Positions 34,135 through 44,638 are shown, numbered from the stretch's first letter. The stretch is 64,000 bases of DNA from Elephas maximus indicus (GCF_024166365.1 NC_064826.1:24576001-24640000); one strand, 5' to 3'. The notes: generated from the sequence alone by a model not told the origin. A program made the numbers and translations.

Positions 34135-35128
34135 TTTAGTGTCTTCCCCACAGGAATTCCCAAGGTTTTCTCTAAGCCATTGTGGCCTGGCCTTTGCTAG
34201 TCGGGGACAGAGAGGAGAGTTCCACTTTAGACAGTGTTCAAGCAGTATGTTCTTGTAAGTACCTGAAGAAGCTTTAAAACATGAGCCTATCAATGACATT
34301 ATTTTCAGACTTCATTTAACTATTGAACTACATAATACAACCAATATTGGAAACTAGAAAAATGATAAAGAAGGAAAGGAAAGGAATTAAATCACAGAAA
34401 AGACCAAGAGTCAGTCTTATCAATAATTTACATTCTGTATTCAATGCAATTGCCAATTTCATAGTATCTTTCGAACCATTTTATAGGCTTTCTTGTAGGA
34501 AAGGGAGCTCGTCATTTTGTAAACAACAAGCTGTCAGAATCAAAAAGGAAACACATTCTACAAGCAGCAATAAACCTCGGATCACCACAGAGCATAAGAC
34601 TTATTAAAAATCCATGATTCTGTAAAGTTTGTAGGAGACAGAGAGGGGAATAAGTGAACTAATGACAAGAACCTCTAGTGAGTGATTACTCCTGTAATGA
34701 TGCCTTGGTGACCCTCTAATAAATGCTTAATTTGTTTCTTGGCAGAATAACCCTCTTGAAAGGCCTAAGGTGATATGGTCAAAGCAATAGGAACAAAAAA
34801 TTGCTTTTTAATAGCTATGTAATGAAGCTTGTAGGACTTTAAAACATTGCAATAAACTGAGTATTTCACATTGGTATTTTCCTACCCTGAATTCCAAAAC
34901 TATAACAGTGCTACTTTAAAATCCTTGTCATCTATATAAAAAAAAAAATTAACTCTTCATGCTGATCATAATGTGTGAATTACTTTAAGTTAAGATATAA
35001 TACTTAATATAGCTTAATATACCTAAAGGTAATAGCAAATTTTACTAAATTAACAATTCTTGAGCATTGGTGTTAGATAAAGCATTTAATATTTTTCTAT
35101 ACCTTAATTAATTCTCTTCTATATTGTT
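34135..35128. other. no feature recognised
   Basis: AT-rich; open frames have no recognisable domain. Confidence 0.4.
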
Positions 35129-35130
35129 AT

Positions 35131-36211
35131 AAACATGGAACAAGGGATATTATTGCTAATGTCAGATGGATCTTGGCTGAAAGCAGAGAATACCAGAAAG
35201 ATGTTTACTGTATTCTATTGACTATGCAAAGGCATTTGACTGTGTGAATCATAACAAATTATGCATAACATTTTGAAGAATGGGAATTCCAGAACACTTA
35301 ACTGTGCTCAGGAGGAACCTGTACATAGACAAAGAGGCAGACATTTGAACAGAAAAAAGAAATACTGAGTCGTTTAAAATCAGAAAAGGTGTGCCTCAGG
35401 GTTGTATTATTTCACCATACTTATTCAGTCTGGATGCCGAACAAATAATCCGAAAAGTTGGACTATATGAAGAAGAACAGGCATCAAAATTGAAGTAGAT
35501 TCATTAACAACCTGTGATACGCAGATGACACAAACCTGCTTGCTGAAAGTGAAGAGGACTTGAAGCACTTAATGAAGATCAAAGACCACAGCCTTCAGTA
35601 TGGTTTTACCTCAACATAAAAGAAACAAAACTCACAACTGGACCAATAAGCAACATCATGATTAACAGAGAAGATACTGATGTTATCAAGGATTTAATTT
35701 TAATTTAATTTAATTTAATCAACGCCCATGGAAACAGCAGTCAAGAAATCAAACGATATATTGCATTAGACAAATCTGCTTCAAAAGACCTCTTTTAAAA
35801 AAGTATTTGAAAGCAAAAATACCACTTTGAGGACTAAGGTGTGCCTGACCTAAGCTATGGTCTTTTCAATCACCTCATGTGTATGCAAAAGCTGGACCAT
35901 GAATAAGGAAGACCAAAGAACTGATGCATCTGAATTATGGTGCTGGTGAAGAATATTGACTATATCACGGACTGCCAGAAACACGAACAAATCTGTCTTG
36001 TAGGAAGTACAGCCAGAATGCTCCTTAGAAGCAAGGATGGTGAGGTACTTTGGACATGTTATCAGGAGGGACCAGTCCCTGGAGAAGAACATCATGCTTG
36101 GTAGATGGTCAGTGAAAAAGATAAAGGATTGTGAGGATGGTGCAGGACTGGGCAGTGTTTCCTTCTGTCCCTATGAGTCAGAAATCAACTTGATGGCACC
36201 TAACAACAACA
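35131..36211 (+). mobile_element. RTE, 5'-truncated at the RT domain
   Basis: Sense from GGAACAAGGGATATTATTGC to CACCTAACAACAAC. The YADD codons are present at 35518-35529, but stops and indels destroy the frame. About 100 bases before the 3' end are deleted between GGTCAGTGAAAAAG and GGATTGTGAGGATGG. A TTTAA-type expansion lies at 35691-35719. The element ends exactly where an LTR beginning TGTTATGG starts. Confidence 0.9.
35691..35719. repeat. (TTTAA)n expansion inside RTE
   Basis: About five units in place of the conserved 'TTTACTTGGATC' stretch of the other copies. Confidence 0.8.
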
Positions 36212-36530
36212 TGTTATGGATTGAGTTGTGTCCCCCCCAAAATATGTGTTGAAATCCTAACCCTGTACCTGTAGGTATGACTGTGTTTGTATACAGAAGT
36301 TTCCTTTTGTTATGTTAATGAGACACACCAATGTTGAGTGGGTCCTGAAACCTTATTACTTCTGCGTTATAAAAAGAACAGAACAAACACAGGGACACAT
36401 GGGGAGAAGAAGCCATATGCAAACAAATATAGACGGCAGATGCATCTAGAAACCCAGAACTCCCAGAACTGGTGTTAGCTACTAGAAGGTGAAACAGACA
36501 AAGCAGGACCTCCCCCTAGATTCATGATCT
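36212..36530 (+). mobile_element. MaLR/MLT1-type LTR
   Basis: Begins TGTTATGGATTGAGTTGTGT, then CCCCCCCAAAATATGTG, GAAATCCTAACCCTGTACCT, a classical MLT1-type LTR start. The 3' end is unclear and merges into a degraded SINE. Confidence 0.65.
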
Positions 36531-36534
36531 GAAT

Positions 36535-36683
36535 TTGAACTTGGCAGTTCAAACTGACCCAGCAACTCTGGGAAAGAAAAGACCTAGCAATCTGCTCCCA
36601 TAAAGACTGCAGCCTAGAAAACCTTATGGGGCAGTTCTATTCCATAACATGGAGTCACTGTGTGTCAAAATCAACTCTCTGAA
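36535..36683 (+). mobile_element. AfroSINE, degraded
   Basis: TTGGCAGTTCAAACTGACCC, GACCTAGCAATCTGCTCCC, GGGGCAGTTCTATTCC, GTCAAAATCAACTC. The head is missing or unrecognisable. Confidence 0.7.
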
Positions 36684-36689
36684 GAAGTG

Positions 36690-37610
36690 CTACATACCCA
36701 TGTGTACTTCTGCCACTGTTTGTCCTGTGATTTTACTTATATTCATTGTTTTACCTATTGCTGCTTCTAAAAAAGTCAAGCACCTAGCAAGTTTGTATTA
36801 AGCTTGATGTATATGTTGGAAAAGTCAACGTTAACAAAATTATTTTTAAAGCCAACCCTTAGCTCTTCTCCCACTGTCCATGAATAAGAACTCAAGTGTC
36901 TTGTAGGAAGCTTCCTTTGTAAGAGGACCTCTCAATGAATCAGCTTCAGATGCACTCCTGATCCTTTCTGACCAGTCTCCCTGACCATAACTGCCAATCC
37001 TTGGAAGCTATATCCAAGCTAAGTTACGATTTTTACCCTGTGCCTCCATCTTTGATTTGGTTTTGTGGTTTTGAAGTATCTTCTTGGTCCAAGAGCCTGT
37101 CATTCCCTGTCTGCCATCCGTTTTTCTTCAAGTTCTATTGTTACAGATCCACCCACCCCACTCACCCTAAATCTGACATCTGGGCTTTAGCTCAGGCCTG
37201 AAGTGTTCTTATTCTTGAGAAGGGTATTTAGTCTAGAAGGTCAGAAAAATCAGGCTGATTCAGCCAGTACTTAGAATAATTTAAAAGATGAAACAAAAAG
37301 AGAATAAATTATATACATGATAATTTCAGAATCCCATCATGGGAACAGGATGATCAATGAGAGAACCCAATCTTCTAGACAAGCATTGTCAGGGCAGCAA
37401 ATTCTAATGCGGAAATCAGCAAGCTCATCCGCCTTAATTTATAGAGTCAAGGGACAAAGTTGGAAAAACACACTGAGTATGGCTAGGTCAGATGATGGAC
37501 ATGGATGAAGTAAAAGAAAGAAAGGAGAATGAAGACTACTTCTAAAGCAATTTAAAATTAAATCAAAGATGGAAAAGTCATATAACCCTTGACAGGAGAT
37601 TACGACTAAA
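36690..37610. other. no feature recognised
   Basis: Less AT-rich than average in 36880-37210, but there is no exon-like signal I can support. Confidence 0.35.
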
Positions 37611-37611
37611 T

Positions 37612-38083
37612 TCCACTTTTAACTGAATTAACGCCCATGGAAGCAGGAGTCAAGAAACCAAATGTCATATTGCATTGGGCAAATCTGCTACAGAAGACCT
37701 CTTTAAAGTATTAAAAAGCAAAGATGTCATTTTGAAGACTAAGGTGCACCTGACCCAAGCCATGGTGTTTTCAGTCGCCTCGTATGCATATGAAAGCTAG
37801 ACAATGAATAAGGAAGATCAAAGAATTGATTCCTTTGTATTATGATGTTGGTGAAGAATATTGACTATACCTGGACTGCAAGAAGAATGAACAAATCGGA
37901 CTCGAAAGAAGTACAGCCAGAATGCTCCTTAGAAGCAAGGATGGTGAGAGTTTGTCTCACATACTTTGGACATGTTATCAGGAGGGACAAATCCCTGGAG
38001 AAGGACATCATGCTTGGTGAAGTATAGGGTCAGCAAAAAAGAGAAGGCATTCAACGAGATGGACTGACACAGTGGGTGTAACA
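37612..38083 (+). mobile_element. RTE C-terminal region, left part (split)
   Basis: Sense RTE from TTAACGCCCATGGAAGCAGG through GTACAGCCAGAATGCTCC, CTCACATACTTTGGACATG, to GACTGACACAGTGGGTGTAACA. It resumes at 38324. Confidence 0.9.
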
Positions 38084-38323
38084 CAGGGGCACAGCAAGAA
38101 TAACGAGTGCCTATGGGTAATCTCTAAGTTGCCCCCTGCCCCAGTTTCAAGATGAATAGACAGTGATAGTAGCAACACAGTCAGCAGGAAAGCCTTCCCC
38201 CTCTTGACCTGCTGCCTCAGTCAGGCACCTTTCATATTTGTGGCACCTCAGAATGTCCTTCTGTGTCTCCTCTGGCTCCCCCTTGGAGTTATGCTCTGGG
38301 GCAAGTCACCCCTTCTGCCTCTG
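38084..38323. mobile_element. hAT-like small TIR element inserted in RTE (proposed)
   Basis: A 240-bp foreign segment. It starts CAGGGGCACAGCAAG and its reverse complement starts CAGAGGCAGAAGGGG, so the ends are imperfect inverted repeats of a hAT-like type. RTE bases are duplicated around it (left GTGTAACA, right GCACAACA), close to an 8-bp hAT duplication. It has no ORF and no poly(A). Confidence 0.5.
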
Positions 38324-38450
38324 CACAACAATGCGCTCAAACACAGCAACAATTGTGAGGATGGTGAAGGGCTGGGCAGTGTTTTGTTCTGTTGTATATA
38401 GTTGCTATGAGTCAGAACCAACTTTAGGACACCTAACTACAACAGAATCA
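38324..38450 (+). mobile_element. RTE 3' end, right part (split)
   Basis: CAACAATGCGCTCAAACACA, GGCTGGGCAGTGTTTTGTTC, CACCTAACTACAACAG continue the RTE broken at 38083. Confidence 0.88.
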
Positions 38451-38451
38451 A

Positions 38452-39325
38452 TAGCATAACACATTCCTAATGGATCCATAAAAAAATAGCATAGCCCAAA
38501 TTGGAATTCATCTTAGGCTGAAAACCCAACACAATCTTACACGCCTAACCATTCAAATATATGTAAATGGCATATCAGAAAAAGCTTAGTGTTGCTTTCA
38601 ATTAGTTAATAGGATTCTTAGTTAAGTAAGAAAATGGTGTAATGAAAATATAAAGAGTTCAGTATCAGGGTGTTCCTCAACATCCTCCAGGAAGCAACAC
38701 ATTCAGCATCTCAACAGCCATCTAAATTATTAACCACCTTCTTACAGTGATGTGATCCTTAATTTGAAACTGTGTCTTACTTATCTGAGAATATAGTTCA
38801 GTAACTTATAGTCGGTCATTGATCTATCCAAAAAGGATTTTCTGAATGTTGTCTTTGTACCCAGGACTTTTCTCAGTATGGAATAGAAGGCAGTTCTACT
38901 CTGGCTGAGTTTTGTTTTGTGTTTTGGCTTTTTTTGGGGGGAGGGGGAGAAACAAGAAAAACTGAAAGGTTACAGACAAGCAACGCAAAGCAACAGAGGA
39001 ATTTGCCCGTCTTTATGTGAGTTAGCTCTTAGCCTGTACAGTAAGGACTTACGATAGCCAATGGAGGTCATTGTTAGAGACTTTCAACTCAATGATATTT
39101 ATTGTCTGCCTCAATTACCATGATATTGTTATTGATTCACGAGAAAGAAATATAGAGTGTCAATTAGAACATCTGAGCTGCAATTAATTATTAGGCATTA
39201 TATTTTGTGGCAATTTTTGCAAATCCTTTTCTGACTACATACTTCAAAACTTGTGCTAAACAGACAAGTATTGGAATCTTATTTGAATAAAAGTGGAGTG
39301 TTTTATTACATAAGATAGTTTTTTA
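38452..39325. other. no gene recognised; G-rich run
   Basis: T7 G6 A G5-type run at 38931-38949; otherwise unremarkable. Confidence 0.4.
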
Positions 39326-39327
39326 TG

Positions 39328-39545
39328 TAGTCCCTGGGTGGTGTAAATGGTTAATGTCTTCTGCTGCTAACCGGAAGGTTGGAGGTTCAAGTCCACCCAG
39401 AGGTGCCTGGAAAGAAAGGCCAGCCGATCTACTTCTAAAAAATCAGCCATTGAAAACCCTGTGGGGCACAGTTCTGCTCTGACATAGATGAGGTAACCAA
39501 GAGTCGAAGTCTACTCAGCAGCAACTGGTTTGGGGTTTTTGGCTT
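39328..39545 (+). mobile_element. AfroSINE, CACCCAGAGGTGCC subfamily
   Basis: GTCCCTGGGTGGTGTAAATGG head to CAGCAACTGGTTTGGGG tail. T-rich imperfect duplications (ATAGTTTTTTATG and ACAGTTTTTTTTAT) flank it. Confidence 0.9.
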
Positions 39546-39679
39546 ACAGTTTTTTTTATAAATAAACCTTTTAAGCTAATTTTAGATTTATCAAAGAGCT
39601 TCAGATAGAACAAAATTTCAGCATATCCTTCACTCACCTATTCCTAATGTTAAGATTTTACATAACCATGATACATATA

Positions 39680-39850
39680 AGAGCCCTGGTGGCATAGTGG
39701 GTAAGAGCTTGGCTGCTAACCAAAAAGTTGGCCGTTTGAATTTACCAGCCACCCTTTGGAAACCCCATGGAGCAGTTCTACTCTGTCCTACGGGGTAGCT
39801 ACGAGTTGGAATTGACTCAATGGCAACAGGTTTGTTTTTTGTTTTCTTTT
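39680..39850 (+). mobile_element. AfroSINE, first unit of a tandem pair
   Basis: AGCCCTGGTGGCATAGTGG head to GGCAACAGGTTTGTTTTTTG. ATGATACATATA (39668-39679) lies just before it and a near copy lies after the second unit. Confidence 0.9.
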
Positions 39851-39865
39851 TGATGGCACACAGAA

Positions 39866-40062
39866 GGATCTCTGGTGGAGTAATGGTTAAGTATTCAGCT
39901 GCTAACCAAAAGGTCAGCAGTTTGAACTCACGAGTGGCTCTGAGGGAGAAAAGAACCAGCAGCCTGCTCCCATTACAGCCTAGGAAACCCTGTGGAGCTG
40001 TTCTACTCTGTCCTATGGGGTTGCTATGAGCTGGAATCAACATGACGGCACACAACAGCAAC
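39866..40062 (+). mobile_element. AfroSINE, second unit of a tandem pair
   Basis: GATCTCTGGTGGAGTAATGG head, long-form middle, and GACGGCACACAACAGCAACA tail of RTE type. ATGGTACATATA follows at 40066-40077. Confidence 0.9.
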
Positions 40063-40079
40063 AAGATGGTACATATATT

Positions 40080-41190
40080 TGGAATTATCCCCATATAAGC
40101 AAGTAAGCATATAGTAAAAAGGAGCTTATAAATATTGGCAGATTGAGAGTGAATTCAGAGGCCTGACTGGAGGCTTTAAAAGTTGAGTCTTCTAAACTAA
40201 GGAACAGATTATTTCATTAACAAAAGAGTGCATTTTAGGATCTTTTAAGGCTTTCAGTGGCATATAAAAAGTTATTTAGAAACTAGAAACCGCTTCTGCA
40301 TCTCATTTGCCTAACTGATGAGAGATAAATGAGCTAAGCATTTAAAGCACAGCCTTAAGGTACTTTTTTGCACATGAACCACAGTCTAGTTGTACAAAAA
40401 GACAAGACTCATTAACTTTCTGCTGCCTCAGTGCCAACATCAGTCACTAACCTTTCCTACCATAAATAGTTGCAGAAATAGTAAGAGGACAATTATAAAT
40501 CATGATTCTCATCACTGATTTAGTACATTTTTGCAAATCTAAACCAGAAACCCTGTAAATGGTACTACTTCATTATGTGTAAACAGGATATTATTATTTA
40601 TGAAAAATGTCATTAAATATCACTGTGATAGTACGAATATAACTCATGCTTCCTCTTAGGAAGTCTTTTATATGAAGCAAACTGAGAGATAGATATTCTG
40701 TAGATTGCTTTAAAATCAGATGAAATTTTCATTTACAGAGAACATCACCACCATTTGGGCAATGTTGAAATCAGACTTGAGGCTATTGGCCAAAACTAGA
40801 ATCTCCCTTGCCGATACAAAAGCTGGTGGTAACATACCCACATTAAAAATGAGATGGAATTAATTTTAACTGGGAAATATGAGCATCCCTTCTAGCACTG
40901 TCGGTTCTGTAAAGCATCACTTTGCGCTTCCATTGTGCGAGATGGGTGACACTAGCATTGTACAACAGCACAGCTTGCATGGACCACTGGTTCAGGCCTT
41001 CTGAAAGCCTTACGACAGGCAAATGCTGGCAAGGAATCCCAGTGCAGACCAGGCATTGTATTTCTGCCCATTGTTTTCATCTTTCTTACTAAAACATGTA
41101 CAAATAATATGCAACGTGCACACACATATAGGCACCCGCAAACATTCATGGCATCTTTACAACACTGACTCTCCCAATCTGTGGCCCACA
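40080..41190. other. no feature recognised
   Basis: Over 1 kb of unique-looking AT-rich sequence. Confidence 0.4.
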
Positions 41191-41194
41191 GTAT

Positions 41195-41632
41195 ACCCCT
41201 CCATCTATTTAGGTCTTTATAAATTTCTTTCAATGTCCTGTAATTTTTAAGGCAAAGGATTTATAGGGATTTTTTTTTAAGTTTTACCTGGGTATTTTAT
41301 GTATGATTCTATTGCTATGATAGCATTTTTTTTTTAATTTCTTTTCTATTACATTGAATTTTCTCTGTTGACTTTGCATACATCAACCTTACTAAATTCA
41401 TCTACTATAGTTCCTAGGTTCTTTTTTATTTTCTAGGTACATAACCATTTTGTGTGTAAAAAATAAGAATTTTATTTCCTACTTTACAATCTACGTACTT
41501 TCTCTGCCTTTTTCCCTTCCGTATTGTACTGATGAAGGCCTATAATACAACATTAAATAAAAAGTATAATGGGGTCATCCCACCTTTGTACCACATATAA
41601 GGGGGAAAGGGCAGAAGGAAAGGGAAGCTTTT
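41195..41632 (-). mobile_element. old L1 ORF2 region, antisense (part 1)
   Basis: CCATCTATTTAGGTCTTTAT, TTTTATTTTCTAGGTACATA, TTTCCTACTTTACAATCTAC, TAAGGGGGAAAG follow antisense L1 ORF2 order. It continues at about 42245, 43715 and 44057 between later insertions. Confidence 0.7.
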
Positions 41633-42244
41633 GTCAAATAATAAAACAAATCCAGACTTAGGTACAGAGACACTTTATTCAGAAAGGGGAAAGGGATTAT
41701 TCCTATAGGGGAGGGATCCATTGCAATAAGGGGAAAGCTCTGACCATAAGCACCTCGATAATTAGGCAAAAAGGTTTTTCTTTTATAGAGATGAGAGTAA
41801 ACAAGGCTAGGACAATGCCAGACGTGAAGAAGGAGAATGAGGGGATGGCATGATTGCATAGCATATCAGAGAATGGTTTACTGTGAGGCCAGCCTATTTT
41901 CCAGGAGGGGCCTTAAGGAGGAATTGTGTATTGACTGAGGCTGAGTGGGCCAAAGTCCAGGCACTTGGGGGAAGGAGAAAAGCTTAACCAAAATTTATTG
42001 TTAACAAGCATTTTGTTTCTGATTCATCAGTGGTGATAAGCAGTTCAGCTACTCACCAATGAAGCAAAGAATGGGAATTTGGAGTCTGTGTCTGACCTTG
42101 TCATAACATAGGTAAACAAGGACACATCCAGGAGTCTTATCTAAGTCATATGGGAAGGGATGATTGCTTCAGTAATCCATTTTCCAGAGCACAAAAGGCA
42201 AGGGGATTTCTTTAACCATCACTATTTTCCAGGATCACAGGGTT
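41633..42244 (-). mobile_element. LTR-type insertion in L1, antisense
   Basis: Read on the minus strand it contains an AATAAA signal (TTTATT at 41673-41678) followed by GTGTCTCTGTACCTAAGTC, as at an R/U5 boundary, and ends near TTTGACA. It interrupts an otherwise continuous L1. Boundaries are approximate and the family is unnamed. No viral gene is present. Confidence 0.5.
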
Positions 42245-42501
42245 CAGGTAAAATTCAACATTGTCACTTTCAATTTTTCACCATCAAGTATGGTGACTGT
42301 TCTAAGATTTTGCAGATAGTCTTCTTCAGATTCAAGGAAGTCTATCTATACCTAACATGCTGAGACTATCTTTTTTAAATATGAATGAGTGCTGAATTCA
42401 GTAAAGATCTTTTATTGCACCTTTTGAAACAATCATTGTTTTTCTACCTTTTTTTTTTCTGTTATTGTGGTGAATAACATTGACTGTTATTTTTGAATGA
42501 T
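42245..42501 (-). mobile_element. old L1 ORF2, antisense (part 2)
   Basis: TCAATTTTTCACCATCAAGT, AACATGCTGAGACTATC, AATATGAATGAGTGCTGAAT, TTATTGTGGTGAATAACATTG continue the L1 order after the LTR. Confidence 0.7.
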
Positions 42502-42601
42502 AGCATTGCAAAGAGTGGGAATTCCAGAACATTTCATTGTGCATATGAGGGACCTGTACATAGATCAAGAGGCAGTCATTTGAACAGAACAAGGGGATGC
42601 T

Positions 42602-43072
42602 GTGTGGTTTAAAGTCAGGAAAGGTGTGAGTCAGGGTTGCATCCTTTCACCATGCTTATTCAATCTGTATGCTGAGCAAATAATCCGAGAAGCTGGACTA
42701 CATGAAGAAGAAAGAGGTATCAGGATTGGAGGAAGACTCATTAACAACCTGCGTTATACAGATGATGCAACCTTGTTTGCTGAAAGTGAAGAGAACTTGA
42801 AGCACTTACTGATGAAGATCAAAGACTGCAACCTTCATTATGGGTTACACCTCAGTGTAAAGAAAACAAAAATGCGCACAACTGAAACAATAAGCAACAT
42901 CATGATAAACAGAGAAAAGATTGAAGCTGTCAAGGATTTCATTTTCCTTGGATCCCCAATCAATACCTATGGAAGCAGCAGTCAAGAAATCAAAAGACGC
43001 ATTGCATTGGGCAAATCTGCTGCAAAAGATTTCTTTAAAGCGTTAAAAAAAGACCTCAGTGAGATGGATTGA
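42602..43072 (+). pseudogene. RTE reverse transcriptase fragment (156 codons)
   Basis: This open frame is part of the RTE polymerase. Visible blocks are KVRKGVSQGCILSPCLFNLY (palm motif with the GCxLSPxLFNLY signature), then RYTDDATLFAES, the catalytic box, and GLHLSVKKTK, then KDFIFLGSPINTYGSSSQEI. The catalytic box reads YTDD (42755-42766) instead of YADD seen at 24519 and 35518; the two aspartates are kept. The frame runs into the nested RTE at 43050 and stops there, so the last residues are not native. It has no host function. Confidence 0.9.
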
Positions 43073-43210
43073 CACAGTGGCTGCTACAATGGGCTCAAGC
43101 ATAACTGCGATTGTGAGGATGGTGCAGGACTGGGCAGTGTTTCATTCTGTTGTACATGGGGTCGCTATGAGTCAGAACTGACTGGACAGAATCTAACAAC
43201 AACAACAACA
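43050..43210 (+). mobile_element. RTE 3' end nested inside RTE
   Basis: ACCTCAGTGAGATGGATTGA to ATCTAACAACAACAACAAC. Flanked by AAAGCGTTAAAAA (43037-43049) and AAAGTGTTAAAAA (43211-43223), a 13-bp duplication with one mismatch. Confidence 0.92.
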
Positions 43211-43714
43211 AAAGTGTTAAAAAGCAAAGATGTCACCTTGAAGACTAAGGCGTGCCTGCCCCAAGCCATGGTGTTGTCAGTTGCCTCATATGTGTGCAAA
43301 GCTGGGCAAGGAATAAGGAAAACGGAAGAACTGATGCCTTGGAATTATGATTTTGGTGAAGAATATTGAATATACCATGATGGACTGCCAAAAGAACGAA
43401 CAACTCTGTCTTGGAAGAAATACAGCCAGGATGCTCCTTAGAAGCAAGGATGGTGAGACTAGGTTTCACACACTTTGGACATGTTATCAGGAGGGATTGG
43501 TCCCTGGAGAAGGGCATCATGCTTGATAAAATAGAAGGTCAGCAAAAAGAGGGAGCCCCTCAATGAGATGGACTGACACAGTGGCTGCAACATTGGGCTT
43601 AAGCATAACAAGGACTGTGAGGGTGGCGCAGGACCAAGAAGCATTTCATTCTGTTGTACGTGGGATCACTGTGAGTTGGAACCAATTAGATGGCGCCTAA
43701 CAACAACAAGAAAA

Positions 43715-43858
43715 CTACCCTTGAATTTTGGGGGTAAACCCTACTTTATCATTACGTATCATTATTATTATTGCCTACAATTGTGAGTTTGATTTGTTAA
43801 TATATTTAGAAATTCTGCAAGTATGGTCATGAGAAAAATTTATCTGTTATCCGTTGGG
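43715..43858 (-). mobile_element. old L1 ORF2, antisense (part 3)
   Basis: GGGGGTAAACCCTACTTTAT, GAGTTTGATTTGTTAATATA, GTATGGTCATGAGAAAAATT continue the L1 order. Confidence 0.65.
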
Positions 43859-44056
43859 GCCAGTTGCTATTGAGTTGATTTGAACTTATGGCAACTCCAT
43901 GTGTGTCAAAGTAAAACTGCACTCCATAGGGTTTTCAATGGCAGTGATCTTTCTGAAGCAGATCACCAGGGCTTTTTTCTAAAAGTGCCTCTGGGTGGAT
44001 TTGAAGAGCCAGCTTTTGGTCAGTAGCCAAATCTGAACTGTTTGTGCCTCCCGGGA
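43859..44056 (-). mobile_element. AfroSINE, old form
   Basis: GGGGCCAGTTGCTATTGAG, GGCAACTCCATGTGTGTC, AAGCAGATCACCAGGGC, GCCTCTGGGTGG; diverged. Confidence 0.85.
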
Positions 44057-44328
44057 AGTAGGTAATGTCCTAGACTATAATCAAGGTTGTACTGGACTCA
44101 TAAAAAGAGCTAATTTCCTACCATGCAGGAGATTTTTGTTTAAGATTGTAGTGATTTCTTAAAACAATGGTATCAAAGTTTCATTTTTGGTAATTTTTTT
44201 AAAGGAATTCAATATCCTTAATATATATCATACGGTTTTGATTTTTTTTTTTTCTGCATACTTTGGTCCAAACGGAAGTAATTTCATTCTGAACATTGAG
44301 TAAATGTATAGACAGTCACTGCTGAGTT
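44057..44328 (-). mobile_element. old L1 ORF2, antisense (part 4)
   Basis: ACTGGACTCATAAAAAGAGC then TAATTTCCTACC match the 'CTGGCCTCATAAAATGAG' block of antisense L1. Diverged. Confidence 0.5.
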
Positions 44329-44329
44329 G

Positions 44330-44415
44330 CATGATATTTATGTTCATCATTTTCTTTCTGATTGGTCAGTGGAGACAAGCAGTTCAGTTACTCACTGATA
44401 AGGCAAACAATGGGA
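44330..44415 (-). mobile_element. fragment of the LTR seen at 41.6-42.2 kb
   Basis: TTTCTGATTGGTCAGTGGAG, CAAGCAGTTCAGTTACTCAC match 42014-42070 in the same orientation. Confidence 0.55.
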
Positions 44416-44423
44416 ACATAAAC

Positions 44424-44523
44424 AAAACAATGTAAAGAAAACAAAAATCCTCACAACTGAACCAACAAACATCATGAGAAATGAAGAAAAGATTAAAGTT
44501 GTCAATCTTTTCTCCATCTCATG
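44424..44523 (+). mobile_element. RTE fragment folding back on itself
   Basis: Sense RTE (AATGTAAAGAAAACAAAAAT, CCTCACAACTGAACCAAC) to about 44502, then an antisense echo. CATGAGAAATGAAGAAAAG (44473-44491) pairs with CTTTTCTCCATCTCATG (44507-44523). Confidence 0.7.
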
Positions 44524-44638
44524 AACAAGTGGAAGAATTTCTAAATATTTATTAAGAAATCAAACACAATTATAGGCAAAAAATAATAACAATACATAAT
44601 GATAAAGTAGGGCTTACACCAAAAATTCAAGGGTAGTT

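Larger units (their letters stand above)
42502..43714 (+). mobile_element. RTE, 5'-truncated, carrying a nested RTE
   Basis: Sense RTE from GCATTGCAAAGAGTGGGAAT to GCGCCTAACAACAACAAG. A second, shorter RTE occupies 43050-43210. The C-terminal part after the nested copy is frameshifted. Confidence 0.9.

Noticed and set aside
39630-40094. 154-codon minus-strand open frame
   Set aside because: It lies over two tandem AfroSINEs in antisense; its residues are SINE sequence, not a protein family.
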